DNA of 64,000 nucleotides from Blasia pusilla. Its lineage: Eukaryota; Marchantiophyta; Marchantiopsida; Blasiales. Under the pieces are notes generated by a model, which was not told where the DNA came from, made no database searches, and saw only the letters and a list, made by a program, of their open reading frames with translations. This document shows, piece after piece, positions 1 to 10,260 of this stretch. The first letter of the stretch is position 1; every line of letters begins with the position of its first letter. The translations under genes were made by a program, and so were the position numbers. The stretch covers positions 13,206,001-13,270,000 of the forward strand of contig CM114274.1 of assembly GCA_050084515.1 (NCBI GenBank), given 5' to 3'.

Positions 1-114
1 GCATTGCATCCTATTACAAAGTATAATTCGAGAATTGTACACTTCATAAACCAAAGAATGATCAAATTTTCTATAAGAATTTGTACATGGTAGCATTTTG
101 AAAATTACATTTCT

Positions 115-520
115 CGCAGCTAGTGGACCAGAGACCCCGCTGGGCTAAGAGACGAGGATGAAAATTTCCATAGGAGCAGAAAGAGGGCCGGGTTATTTAT
201 ACGAGAACGAAAACATCGTCCACGGAAATTTGACAACCAGCAACATTTTGCTGGACGAACGAATGAACATTGGAATTAGAGATTATGGACTCTCACGACT
301 CATGACCCCTGATGCAATGTCAAGGTTGATGGCTACAGCAGGAACTCTACGGTACCAAGCTCCCGAGCGTATGAAAACAAAATAGGCGACAACGAAGTCG
401 GATGTGTACAGCTTCGGGATTGTGCTGCTTGAGCTTTTGACTAGGAAGGTGCCCATGGAGCAATCCTCATCCTCATCGGAAGCAAGCAAGCGCAAAGCAC
501 CACCTGATTGTTTCAGCTAG
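115..520 (+). pseudogene. LRR receptor-like kinase fragment, IMK/inactive-kinase type
   Basis: The conceptual protein covers the middle of a plant LRR-receptor kinase domain. It reads GPETPLG, then [12 protein letters not shown], then the catalytic-loop region [12 protein letters not shown], then DYGLSRLM in place of DFG, then a TLRYQAPE activation segment, then SDVYSFGIVLLELLT. HGNL in place of HRDLK (no catalytic Asp) and the SRLM stretch match the IMK/meristematic-kinase-like class of inactive LRR kinases, as I know that family. Two in-frame stops (TAA at 146-148, TAG at 383-385) break it, and it ends at a stop near 518. A pyrimidine-rich tract ending in cag just before 121 looks like a splice acceptor, so this may be a genomic exon fragment rather than a processed copy. 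No N-terminal LRR or transmembrane part is in the window. Family identity is fairly sure; function is lost. Confidence 0.75.
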
Positions 521-1265
521 ATTTCCATATATTGTAGAATTTGATCACTATTATGTAATCAAAGCAACCCATCGTGTGGCTTAAGCATGAAATGGTTCGG
601 GCACAAAATCCGACCATTACGCGTTGGCTTAATCCCAAATCAATTCGCAAAAAAAATGATTATTTCATAGAGAGGAATCAATGAGAGTGATTTGAAAAAA
701 TGGGCCGCCTTAAGCTCCCCCGCCTTAAGCTCAAAATCCTCCAGCCTTCAACATCAATCTCAAAGCATCATACACCAAGGAGACTACATCAAAGTTCCAC
801 CCTACACGCACTCTCCTTGGGCCGAACGCTCTCTCAACACCTTTCCCTCTCTTTCTCACACTCAGACCTCTCGTTCTCTCTCATAAGATTCGTGATGGAA
901 GAAATGCGAGAATGGAGAAGGACGAGAACAGGGAATGCGGTGGGACGGGACGGGACCATGGAATGTGTAAGGATGAGACAGACCCTTCCGAAACACAAAG
1001 TAGCTAAATGAAACGTCAAGTATGGAATGTGACATGCTAAGCCACCTAGGACTGAACATGCCACATCAACCTAGGACCCCACTACTAAGCCACCTAGAAT
1101 CCATACAAGTAGAGAATTTCTAGTTGAATACAATAAGGGCCCTTTCAAAATAGGAATTGCCAACCGTAATTTGTCGAGTTTTCAGCCTCAAAAAATATTT
1201 AGCCACATTGACTTAGTTGTTAATGGAAATACTAAATACACATCCTAGCATTCTATCCCATCCTC
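521..1265. other. Unassigned spacer
   Basis: Only short overlapping frames on both strands with no recognisable protein. A CT-rich stretch lies near 840-880. I see no RNA gene or element ends. Confidence 0.4.
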
Positions 1266-2270
1266 CATCTCCAAAGACTTTAATTTTTTGTATTAGTCAA
1301 GAGGGCTAAACGACAAATCTGAACCATTGGTATTGTGGAGGAATTTAATTACAAGGCCAGTGCCAAGTTTCATCACCATCCAATGGTAGGATGTGAAGTT
1401 GACACCATGTAAACATGAAACAGCCACAAGGACTCAAAAGAAACCTACTCAGTGCCCTCATCCTCCTTCTTGACACCTCTTTTTCTATCCTCCCCCATGA
1501 TCAAAAGTCCAAAAAATAGGAAAATTTTCCCAACAAGGCATCCCAACCCCAAGAACACACGGGAAAAGAAAAAATTACAATTGACCACTCATACATGGAA
1601 TTAAAAACCCTAAATAAGGTTTTTGAGTTTTGATTAGCATGGGGAGTTCAATGGCAGATCTGAACCGTTGAAGATGTGGGGGGATTCAATGGTAGGTCTA
1701 GGCCAAAGTTTCATCTCCATCCAATGGTGAAAAGAAACCTTATCACCATGTTACCATGAAAATGACACAATGCCTTGAAAGAAGACTACTCAAAGTCCTC
1801 GCCTCCTTCTTGATCCACCATTTTCTCCCCCCCCTACTTAACCATGAGTCCGAATATCATGAAATGTTTCTCAGAGGGGCATCCCAACCCCTGCAACATA
1901 CGGCAAAAGAAAAAAGTACAAATGACCACTCACACATGGAATTGAAAACCCTAAACCCTAAATAAGGTTTTTGATTTTTGGTATTAGTATGGGATATTGA
2001 ATGGCAGATCTAAACCGTTGGATTCATGCAAGAATTAAATGGCAAGGCTAGGCCAAAGTTTCATCACAATCCAATGGTGGAAAGAAAATGTATCTCAATG
2101 TTACCATGAAAATAACACAACGCCTTGGAACAAGACTACTCAAAGTCCTTGTCCTCCTTCTTGATAAACCATTTTCTCCCCTTCCCCTTAACCATGAGTC
2201 CAAAAATGGTGAAACTATCCCCAAAGGGCCACCACAACCCCTGAAACATAGGGCAAAGAAAATCGTTGTT
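1266..2270. repeat. Tandem repeat of ~349-bp units, left part
   Basis: At least three diverged direct copies follow each other. The recurring landmarks in each unit are acaacgccttggaacaagac (variants near 1762 and at 2116), a CCTCCTTCTTGAT stretch, AACCATGAGTCC, an AACCCTAAACCCTAAATAAGG stretch with two telomere-like heptamers, GTATTAGTATGGGA, and CATCCAATGGTGG. Anchor spacing is 340 to 350 bp. The array breaks off at about 2270 where another element starts and resumes at 3528. Short open frames inside are not conserved between units, so I do not call genes. Confidence 0.8.
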
Positions 2271-3530
2271 GTATAGTAAAATCAGCTAGTGTGTAAACTT
2301 CTTCCTCATTAAGTGTTAGATAGAATTTTTTTAGTACTAAGTAAATTAGTTTAGGAAAAGGAAATTCTCATGTTTAAACCTCTTTTTATGCGGGCCCAAC
2401 TTTAGATAAGGAGGTAATAAATAAAAGATGAGTTTATAAAAGTAAAGTAGTGAGGTTGGTGTTTTAATGAAAAGCAAAAGTAGTTTTGGTTGGTGGCTAG
2501 GTTAGGTGGGATAATTTGGAAAATATCAAGTGGGTAAAAGAGGATATTTTGGAAGAGATAAGGGGAAATCTACTTGTGTCAAAATGTGATTGGCTAAGCC
2601 TTGAGAGGAAGCCATGTGGCACAAGATAAGATTAGTTCTATTTCGTACTCTTGTGGATTTCTTGTGAGTATATAACGAGGAGGGATTTTCAAGGGTTCAT
2701 CACCTTCTATTTCACATCTTGAGTCTCTCGTGACACTCTTGAGTGTATGACTTTGGGATTGCTTGTTGTTCCAATGAGAGTGGATCATCCCTCTTGGGAG
2801 AGTAACTTGACCATGGTCTATTCTTCAAGAGGTTCCTAGAGTGTGGTGTGTATGGAGATGAGAAGTTTGTCACCTTAGAGGAGATTAGTCATACTAAAAT
2901 AGTGAATGTCTTGGCTTATTATTTTCCCAATGAGAGTGGATTATTCCTCTTGGGAGAATAATTCCGCCAAAGCCCATTCTTGAGGAGAGTAGAGAATGTC
3001 TGTCAAGCATGGATAGGGGTGGAGCACGAGTTGTGCCCGACTTTCCTTTCCTCAATCCCTACCATGTCAAGGTACTCTTTGTAGATAGGCACTAGTTCAC
3101 TCGCTATTTAGTTTATCACTTTGGGGAGGCGTTCATGAATCAGGTCATACAATCTCCAACTCCGGTGATTCTTCCGAACGTCACATATGGAAGGACATGG
3201 GATTGTAGTTTGTATGTCCTTATATAGCGATCCATGGATATCAATAGGCCTGCTCAAGTAGGTTTTAACACTATTTGTGCTATCTTCCTCATGTACAAGC
3301 GTAAAGTAGTTTATAGGGATTTTACAATTAGGAATTTTGGGGTCCGATGTTAAGAAGAAATGATCGCCTCAGCATTTCCATTTATGATACGTGCTGTGAG
3401 AGAATGGAGAGTATACATAATAATTTTTTATAAAAAAGGAGAACTTCTTAGAGAGTTCACCTTGCATCGACCACGTCTGCCATACCTAGAAGGCCCGCCC
3501 TTACTCGAAGAAAGGCTCTCGACACGACAA
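2264..3530. mobile_element. Interspersed element with short terminal inverted repeats, copy 1
   Basis: It starts with GTTGTTGTATAG and ends with CGACACGACAAC, which is an 11-bp terminal inverted repeat of the form GTTGTYGTRTM. A second, internally deleted copy with the same ends lies at 22,979-23,466. The two share a left part (a CATTAAGTGTTAGA stretch) and a right part (ACAAGCGTAAAGTAGTTTATA through GAGAGAATGGAGAGTATA). Inside, two related blocks about 160 bp apart share CCAATGAGAGTGGAT and CTCTTGGGAGA. A TATATAA box lies near 2669. No transposase or RT is encoded, so it is non-autonomous. It could be a TIR DNA element or a solo-LTR-like unit with palindromic ends. It interrupts the 349-bp tandem array. 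Confidence 0.6.
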
Positions 3531-4200
3531 CGCCTTGGAACAAGACTACTCAAAGTCCTTGTCCTCCTTCTTGATCCACCATTTTCTCCCCTCCCACTTA
3601 ACCATGAGTCCAAATATCATGAAACTTTTTCCAGAGGGGCATCCTAACCCGAGCAACACAGGGCAAAAAAAAAAATTTACAAATGACCACTCACATATGG
3701 AATTGAAAACCCTAAACCCTAAACAAGGTTTTTGATTTTTGGTATTAGTATGGGAGCTTGACTGGAAAATCTGAACCGTTCAATTCATGCAAGAATTTAA
3801 TGGTAGGGCTAGGTCAAAGTTTCATCACCATCCAATGGTGGAAAGAAACGTTATCTCAATGTTACCATGAAAATGACACAACGCCTTGGAACAAGACTAC
3901 TCAAAGTCCTCGTCCTCCTTCTTGATCTACCATTCTCTCTCCTTCCCCTTAACCATGAGTCCAAAAATCATGAAACTTTTCCCTGAGGGCCACCACAACC
4001 CCTACAACATAGGGCAAAATAAAAAGTACAAATGACCAAGCATACATGTAATTAATTAAAAACCCTAAACATGAAAATGCCCCGATAGTCAAAATAATCA
4101 TACTCAATGCCATCTTTCTCTTCGAGGACACCTTTGCAAACCCCATTGAACATGGTCCAAAAATCAAGAATGGTTTTCCAAAGGGGCATCGGTACCTACA
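3528..4200. repeat. Tandem repeat of ~349-bp units, right part
   Basis: Continuation of the array at 1266-2270. The acaacgccttggaac landmark recurs at 3528 and 3876 (348 bp apart), and a shorter degenerate unit follows from about 4075. The right part resumes at a point already present on the left side of the interrupting element, so about 150 bp of unit is repeated across the break. Confidence 0.8.
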
Positions 4201-4489
4201 GCCCAGGAACGTATGGTATATATCCCAAGAGAAATAAAAAAATTCCTTAACAATAGAGCATGGACTACTTAAGCACATTAGTCGTTGTTTATGACTAGAT
4301 ATTACTAGATAAGTGAAACAAGTACGACTAGTCTTGAGTGAAGGGTATTGATAATTGCTTTAGTCATAAGCAGATGACTAGGTGAGTTTCATCAACAAAA
4401 AATTTATGACCCAACCATTTTAGTTATAATTTGAGTCATTCTTTCGGTGAGTCATTTATAGTCATAAAAACCACACATTTCTTCTAGTG
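4200..4489 (-). mobile_element. CACTA-type transposon terminus with subterminal repeats
   Basis: The sequence ends at 4489 with TTTCTTCTAGTG (4478-4489), which on the minus strand is CACTAGAAGAAA, the classic start of CACTA (En/Spm-like) elements. Inside it are repeated GACTAT, GACTAG and ATGACT words in both orientations (from about 4290 to 4470), as expected for subterminal transposase-binding repeats. No matching far end was found, so this may be a fragment or a small non-autonomous element. It abuts the methyltransferase retroelement, whose protein similarity stops at the same base. Confidence 0.6.
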
Positions 4490-5320
4490 CGTTGGGCTCC
4501 ACCAACCGCTGTATGTTGTCATCCCAAGCCAAGCCACGACGGGCCTCCTTGAATGCACAGGAAGCGGGAAAACTCACCAATGTAGGAAAGGTTGCCCGTG
4601 GCATGCCAATCCTATTGACCACAATCAACGGAGGTCGATCATCGTGTCGTACTATTTGTGATTGACGACAGAATAGAATCCACCAACAAATCGGAGGGGA
4701 GCTCCACTCTCGCATATGCCCTCCGTAAAACCTCATGTGGCACCAAGTTGGTCCACCAAAGATGCGGGTGATGTGCTCGTGAACCTACACTCGCCGTATC
4801 CAACAACACTGCCGGGACAATCCATGCGCCCACCTAATGCACGGTCGTCACCACGTGGGACCTCGAATCGCCCAAAATTGGCACATTCTCTAGAATGTAC
4901 GCTGGAGAATGAGATTGATGCTCATGTAAATGTTGCAAGATCTGTATCATCTCCCAAAACAACCTAGAGCGGGAGTCAGCTAATCCGCTACCCCGTCCAA
5001 CACTCGACTGGCCTTGACACGTCCAACTAGCAATAACCAAGTCTATGGTCCCTGCCCGCTCCAAGTCTTGTGCCCCCAGCAAAAAAATGTCCCTTGGTAG
5101 GAAACACTGATACTCCTGGATGGCGGACGTAGACAAAAAGTTGGGAAATTGGAGGCATAATTGCGCCACATGATGAAGTGAAGCGCGCCTTGCAACATCA
5201 TCAACCTCAAGGTATAGGTACTATTGCACCCATACTCTAGACTGCAAGATAGCAACTAAGCCAGTGTTGATCCCTCCAAAGAGATCCAACACGAGAATAT
5301 CCTCCTCTAGGATGCACCAC
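4452..5320 (-). pseudogene. C5 cytosine DNA methyltransferase domain, retroelement-encoded
   Basis: On the minus strand, motif I LDLFGGINTG (SAM binding) lies near 5290-5260. The catalytic motif IV region reads DLVIASWTCQGQSS, with the nucleophile Cys at 5019-5017. Motif VI reads AYILENV, with Glu at 4890-4888. After that come VLLDTASVGSRAHHPHLWWTN (target-recognition side) and a C-terminal FVEPNA-like block (QRLVEPNALEEMCGF). The Pro of the usual P-C dipeptide is Thr here. At least three stops or frame changes (after VWVQ near 5230, after TTVH at 4831, and near 4640-4740) break the chain. The enzyme class transfers a methyl group from SAM to cytosine C5. The domain resembles methyltransferases reported inside retrotransposons of the alga Klebsormidium, as far as I recall. 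Confidence 0.75.
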
Positions 5321-6520
5321 ACAATCCGGGTGGTTTTCAAAGGGGTCATGTAGCCCTCAAGACTACCTCGGGTCCCTCTGACCCGACACACTTGTATGCA
5401 AACGTCTCACTCCACAAAATCTGCACATGCTTAGTGGCTAAGCGTCAAAGCTCCTCAGTCGAGCCCCAAAGCGGCACCTCTCCTACATGGAATGATGTAG
5501 CTACCAGCCTACCATGACATTCCTCTCCATAGAAATTTCAAGAACGAGAGTTTCCTCTCCATGGACATGTCCCTCAATCAAATCACTAGGCCAAGTGATA
5601 GCACTGCTAAATGCTACTAAGGTCGCCATCTCTCCTGGCCGTCGCTCAATCACTCCACCGATGAATTGAACGGGTAATGAGTTAAGGTGCCCATCACGTG
5701 ACTGCCATCCTGATCTTTAGGACGTTGACTCCTCCAAATAATCTAGGGACAATCCCATTGGGTACAACACTGCTTCACCAACCAAGACGTCATAGGACTA
5801 TGCATCGGTCATTATTGCCTTGGCTTGCGCCACGGACTCATATGTAGGATATCTTGGGTGAATCCTCACCATGACCTATTGTCGAGGATATACTATGTGG
5901 TACTCTCTCCATCCAATGATGTTAATATCCGGAATGGACAATGCTCCACATCGGCTTTCGTCAAGCCCAATCCTCTGAATGTCGCGTTCCCCAACATCAG
6001 GGGTTGCGCTCCCGAATCCAACAAGACGCGTTGCGGACTAAAAACCCTACCTCTTGGACTCACCAACTGGAAGACCTCCCCCCGGTTATCAAGCAACAAA
6101 ACACCAGGAGAAGCCAAGGCACGCTCTATCGCGAGTCTAGCCCGCATCTCCGCCATCCTAGTAGCCGCAGCCTGCCATGAATCTAAAGTGGACAGCCCGA
6201 GCATAGGCTCCAAGGGCAGGTCCATCACCTCCTCCATCACCCCTGAGTGTGACGCAGGAACACCAACTCCACACTCACATAGCGTAGGGGCCAGCCGGAA
6301 AACCTTGGCGGGCGTACTTCCCAACGTCATAACATCGGAAGCACAAAATAAACGAGCGCGACACACGACATTAGCCGCCCCCAACAACATGCTCAATACA
6401 TGCTCCTTATGAGCATCAGAAATAGGAGTCGTCGCACTCGCTTCTCCCATCGCCCTCTATGCTTACACACCAACAACATCACCAACACTCTGGAAAAGAT
6501 GATCAGGACCTATCAATGGG
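4490..6520 (-). mobile_element. Retroelement with protease and C5 DNA methyltransferase, copy 1
   Basis: Read on the minus strand, a coherent order is visible: end of gag, a retropepsin-like protease (6450-5893), a linker with the motif AITWPSDLIEGHVHG (about 5610-5560), then a cytosine-5 DNA methyltransferase (about 5300-4452). Frameshifts and stops break the chain, but the parts follow without gaps. Three more copies sit in the window on the plus strand (25.06-26.15, 26.25-27.29 and 46.1-48.2 kb) and share the protease and linker. No reverse transcriptase, integrase or LTR is recognisable near this copy, so it is either truncated or depends on another element. Its 5' side on the minus strand fades at about 6520; its 3' side is cut by the CACTA end at 4489. 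Confidence 0.75.
5893..6450 (-). pseudogene. Gag-end plus retropepsin-like aspartic protease of the methyltransferase retroelement
   Basis: This open frame of 185 residues carries VLLDSGAQPLMLG, the active-site motif D-S-G of retroviral-type aspartic proteases (Asp145), followed by LGLTKADVEHCPF. The first ~110 residues correspond to the gag-protease spacer also found in the copies at 26,667 (ASDVTTLGGMPAEVFSLV) and 47,279. In the family the protease cuts the polyprotein. The reading frame is intact here but is not continuous with the methyltransferase part downstream, so I call the whole element defective. The Met at 6450 may be internal rather than a true start. Confidence 0.65.
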
Positions 6521-6700
6521 GTCCTAACAATATCAACCACCAAAAACTATCTTTGTTCCTCGATGCGGAATTTTGAGACCTGTAGCTGTTACAACATTAT
6601 TGGAAACTAGTCGGGGCCAGGATATGAATTAAAAAATGAGCCCCTTACTGGAGTTGTTTTACGGGGAGGAGATTACTATCCTCTATAATGTCCAACATAT
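6521..6700. other. Unassigned spacer
   Basis: Possible upstream continuation of the minus-strand retroelement; no motif seen. Confidence 0.3.
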
Positions 6701-6719
6701 ACTTGCGCCCCCTAGATCA

Positions 6720-6925
6720 ATTAAGTGAACCCGAAATCGGTGCGGGCTTCGTCAGCCCGGGTCTACGCGGCGAGTTTGGGTGCGGGCTGGGCATGTCCAA
6801 GGACATTTTCCGACTTGTTAGTTTTGGTGCAACCTTGCCTGCATAGCGGGGTGGGGCGGACTCATGGCCCGCCCCCATCCTGCAATGCTGGCCCTACGCG
6901 GGTCTGAGCTTGCCCAAAATTCTCT
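6720..6925. repeat. GC-rich repeat family member (gcaaccttgc family), fragment
   Basis: A GC-rich islet in AT-rich sequence, dense in GCGGG and GCCCGC words, with the family end word gcaaccttgc at 6829-6838 and a GCATGTCCAAGGACA stretch before it. The same words recur at 20.85-21.18, 23.78-24.0, 36.84-37.6 and 42.53-44.0 kb. Confidence 0.55.
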
Positions 6926-9900
6926 CGCGGACAATTATATGTTGATTTGTCGAGGAATTCAATTCATATGAAGACTAGTAGTGAAAATACTACCCACAAA
7001 ATAGTTGCTTATACTAGAAATGTTATATATCATGAAATATTATATTAAAATGAAAATACAAGGATCAATATGTGTGAAATTTTAGATTTATATCAATTTT
7101 AGAGAATTTCTAATGTTTCATTCATTGAAAAACAGTATCATCTATTTTATATTAAATTTTTTTCATGCTAAAATTTGATGCTAGTGCATGCATGGGCTTA
7201 CTATTACCACGAAGGAAGAGAAGAAGGTGTGACATCAACCCTCTCCATTTCTCAAACAGTAAAGGTATGAAATGGCAAAATTGAGAACGAGTTGGCGATA
7301 GAGAGAAGAAGAATACCATTCGTTTCGTTAAAGGGCAAGAACAAAGAGTGAGGTAATCCACCCTCTTCTCCTAAGACAAAAAGATGATTATTTTTCCTCC
7401 CCTTTATCTGATATTTTACACAAACAAAAGAATACTGGTAGGATAAGAACATCATGGGTTTTTTAGAGAATACAAAAGGAAAGGAAAAAAACAACTGAAA
7501 AACTGAAATCGAAGAAAAACAACTCGTTTCCCACGACAAACAGAGCCAAAGACGAAAAGTAGACAAGTACAATCGGACATCGTAAGTACACTAGACGAAC
7601 GCCCATCAAATAAACGACTCACAACTTTGAGAGATAAATTCTGTATTATTAATTAAAGATACCTTCTTGATTTTTAATCTTAGAATGTCCTTATCTGACA
7701 CATGGCACCTGAGCGGGAAAAGAACAAATTTTATAATAAAACTTTATCAAAATATTTTCTGAACGACACAAATCATCTACGAATAAAAATAACATCAGAA
7801 TTAAACTCAAGAGAAAACATTTGTTTATGACCACAACTTAGAAGTTAGAACTAAATGCTAAACTGGGTTCTGATGCAGTGGTGATGTTTCGACCGTGCCG
7901 TTTGCAGTTGACGGCATACATAAAGCAGACGGAATCGGACGGCGACGAGAGGATCCGGTTTGCCGGAATATACCTCGCCACGTGCATAAAGATTGGCCGC
8001 TTTCTTTCTCAAGTCGCTCAAGTCAGGCGCAAGTCCCAACTTGGTACCCGCCAGCGCTGCGATTGTAGGCCAACGAATTCAATTGTGAGATGCGGTCGTC
8101 CATCACTCGTGTGCTCCAGTGGCGAGATCCCATTGGGTCATGGGCGGAGCTCCTCGTGCGGTATTCCCGCATGTGTAATTGCGAAGTCGCATGCTTTATG
8201 CCTACGATCTAGCACTGTCTATTGTGTCGTAGTGATTGACTGTGATTCTCTTGCTCCCGACCGGATCTGGTTCCGCTTCAAGTGTCAGACTACAGAAGAA
8301 ATTAATATTTGTCCAATGTACAGACTGTGACGGGAAACTTTGTCGGTACCCGGGCACTTTTCAGTAGACACAAAGTCACACAATCTCTGCATATTCTATT
8401 CGAGGCCGGCGCCAATGCCGCTCTTTTCGAGCTGCGGAGTTTCACCGTGAAGTAAAGTTCAGTAGCTCCAATTTTAGGTTCTACTGGTCTAAGAAGCTTC
8501 GAGGATAGTAAGTACTTTTGTCGTCGCCGGAATGCTTCTAGCGTCTGAGATTGGACGAACTTCTTCTCTGAACAGACTTATCCTCCGGACTTTCTATTTT
8601 TAAGATTCAAAATTCAAGAGAGTAGTCCAAACTTGCCTTGCCCTCCCAGGACTCTATCCCCCCTCCTCCTCCTCCTCCTCCTACAGATGATGATATGTAG
8701 CACTTGCCTTCTTTGGGATGTATGCATGCTTCAAAGTTCCTCTTTGGAACTTCCACAAGTGTGCATAGCGAATGTCTGCAAAACTTCCACAAGTGTAGAG
8801 CGAATGTCTGTGAAACTTGCACATTTCATCCGTGTCAGCAAAGCATCGATCCTTCCCGCGCGAAACGTTTTGGACCAACAGGTCAAGACCGGCAATTCGG
8901 CGTCCATGTTCATCGAGATGTGGAACCCAAAAAGTCGCCTTCCCGACGTCACGACTTAACTTTCCAAAGTGACATCTTCCGTTTTGTCGTGTGCGCATTT
9001 GAGTAGCCGATCAAATAAGGTATCTTGGATTTTCGACCGAGACACGGATTTTAAGTATGAGAAGGTTGTCCCATGATTCACAACCAAAAGAAAAGGGTGT
9101 TAAAACCATCTTTCTCTTTTATTCTCTTTCGGATCGAAGGAAAGTCGCGCATGGAAAATGTATCTTATTTTTGCGGTTGGATTATGAATGGGGTCTTCAA
9201 TCTATCTAAATTATGAAACATGGGTGGTTTCTAAATGTAGAAAAGGGAAAAAGGGGTAATCTACAAGAAGTGAAGCCTCAATAATAAAAATCCGACTAGA
9301 GGGACGTGACCTAGCTTTCTTTCGAAAAAAATATGAGCGTATTTTCTTTCGAATCAGATCTATTTACTTATTTGTGTCATGGTTTCATTGCTTGCTTTGA
9401 TTTGATTTAGTGCGTCCGGAGAGGGGTAATGCTTGCTCATGGACACGTGTTATTTATAAGTGGCATCTTATTGGAGGCATACAACAACTGATAACACTCC
9501 AACCTCCTCGAGTGCTGATAAATATAGTGTTTTTACATGCTTTGGAGGAAGAAGTAGAGGGGGAAGTGAGTCGACTACCGGCGGAGGAGTGAGTGGCAAA
9601 AGGGAGCTACTAGCTGAGGAGGGTCATTTATGGATGACAAAGATTATATGGATCTAATTTGAAAAAAGTTGATCTCCCATAAATTGTGGATTGCGAGAAA
9701 ATTAAAGTTTTCAAGTGGTTACAAAATCTAGTATTCCAAAAATTATGAAAATAAATTCATCTAGCAAAAAATTTATAGTGATGAATAATTATTCTTCTTA
9801 TTTTTTTGCATCAGGGTGCGGGGCATCCTGATGCAATATAGGGTTAGGGTCAAAAAATTTCTATTAATAGAAACGAAGAAAAATAGGTAAAACCCTAGTT

Positions 9901-10240
9901 TTCTCGAGTAGTCAAATAGTCGGGAGCCGCAACGGTAGCGCATTCTCGTATGTCAAGTTGTCTCCATATTCACATTCCATCAAAGCTCTTTTGTGAGCGC
10001 ACGGACGGACTAGGCCACTTTGTATCTCTAAGTTTTGTAAAGATTTCAATGATTTCGTCACTTTCTGTTTTCTCACATATCCTCCAACCTAAGAGCGGGC
10101 CCTACTAGAAAAGCCACCCTCAACTGAGTAACCCCCAACCGCATCTCTACCTAGACACTACGGCCCTACATAAGGTATGACCTCTACTAGCACACTATAC
10201 TCTACGACATAATCGGTATGGTCATGACATCCTTCTTCAA
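6926..10240. other. Unassigned region
   Basis: AT-rich to about 7.85 kb, then about 50% GC at 7.85-9.05 kb, then AT-rich again. A 150-residue open frame at 7878-8330 (+) has no recognisable domain and unlikely composition. A CCT run lies near 8661-8683. No RNA genes or element ends were recognised. Confidence 0.4.
8749..8814. repeat. Short tandem duplication, two ~33-bp units
   Basis: Two adjacent units each read acttccacaagtgt, then agcgaatgtctg. The second has lost two bases. Confidence 0.8.
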
Positions 10241-10260
10241 GTGGCGATGCTCCACCTTTT

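Noticed and set aside
1945-1965. Interstitial telomere
   Set aside because: Only two to three heptamers, present in each unit of a tandem repeat; not a telomere tract.
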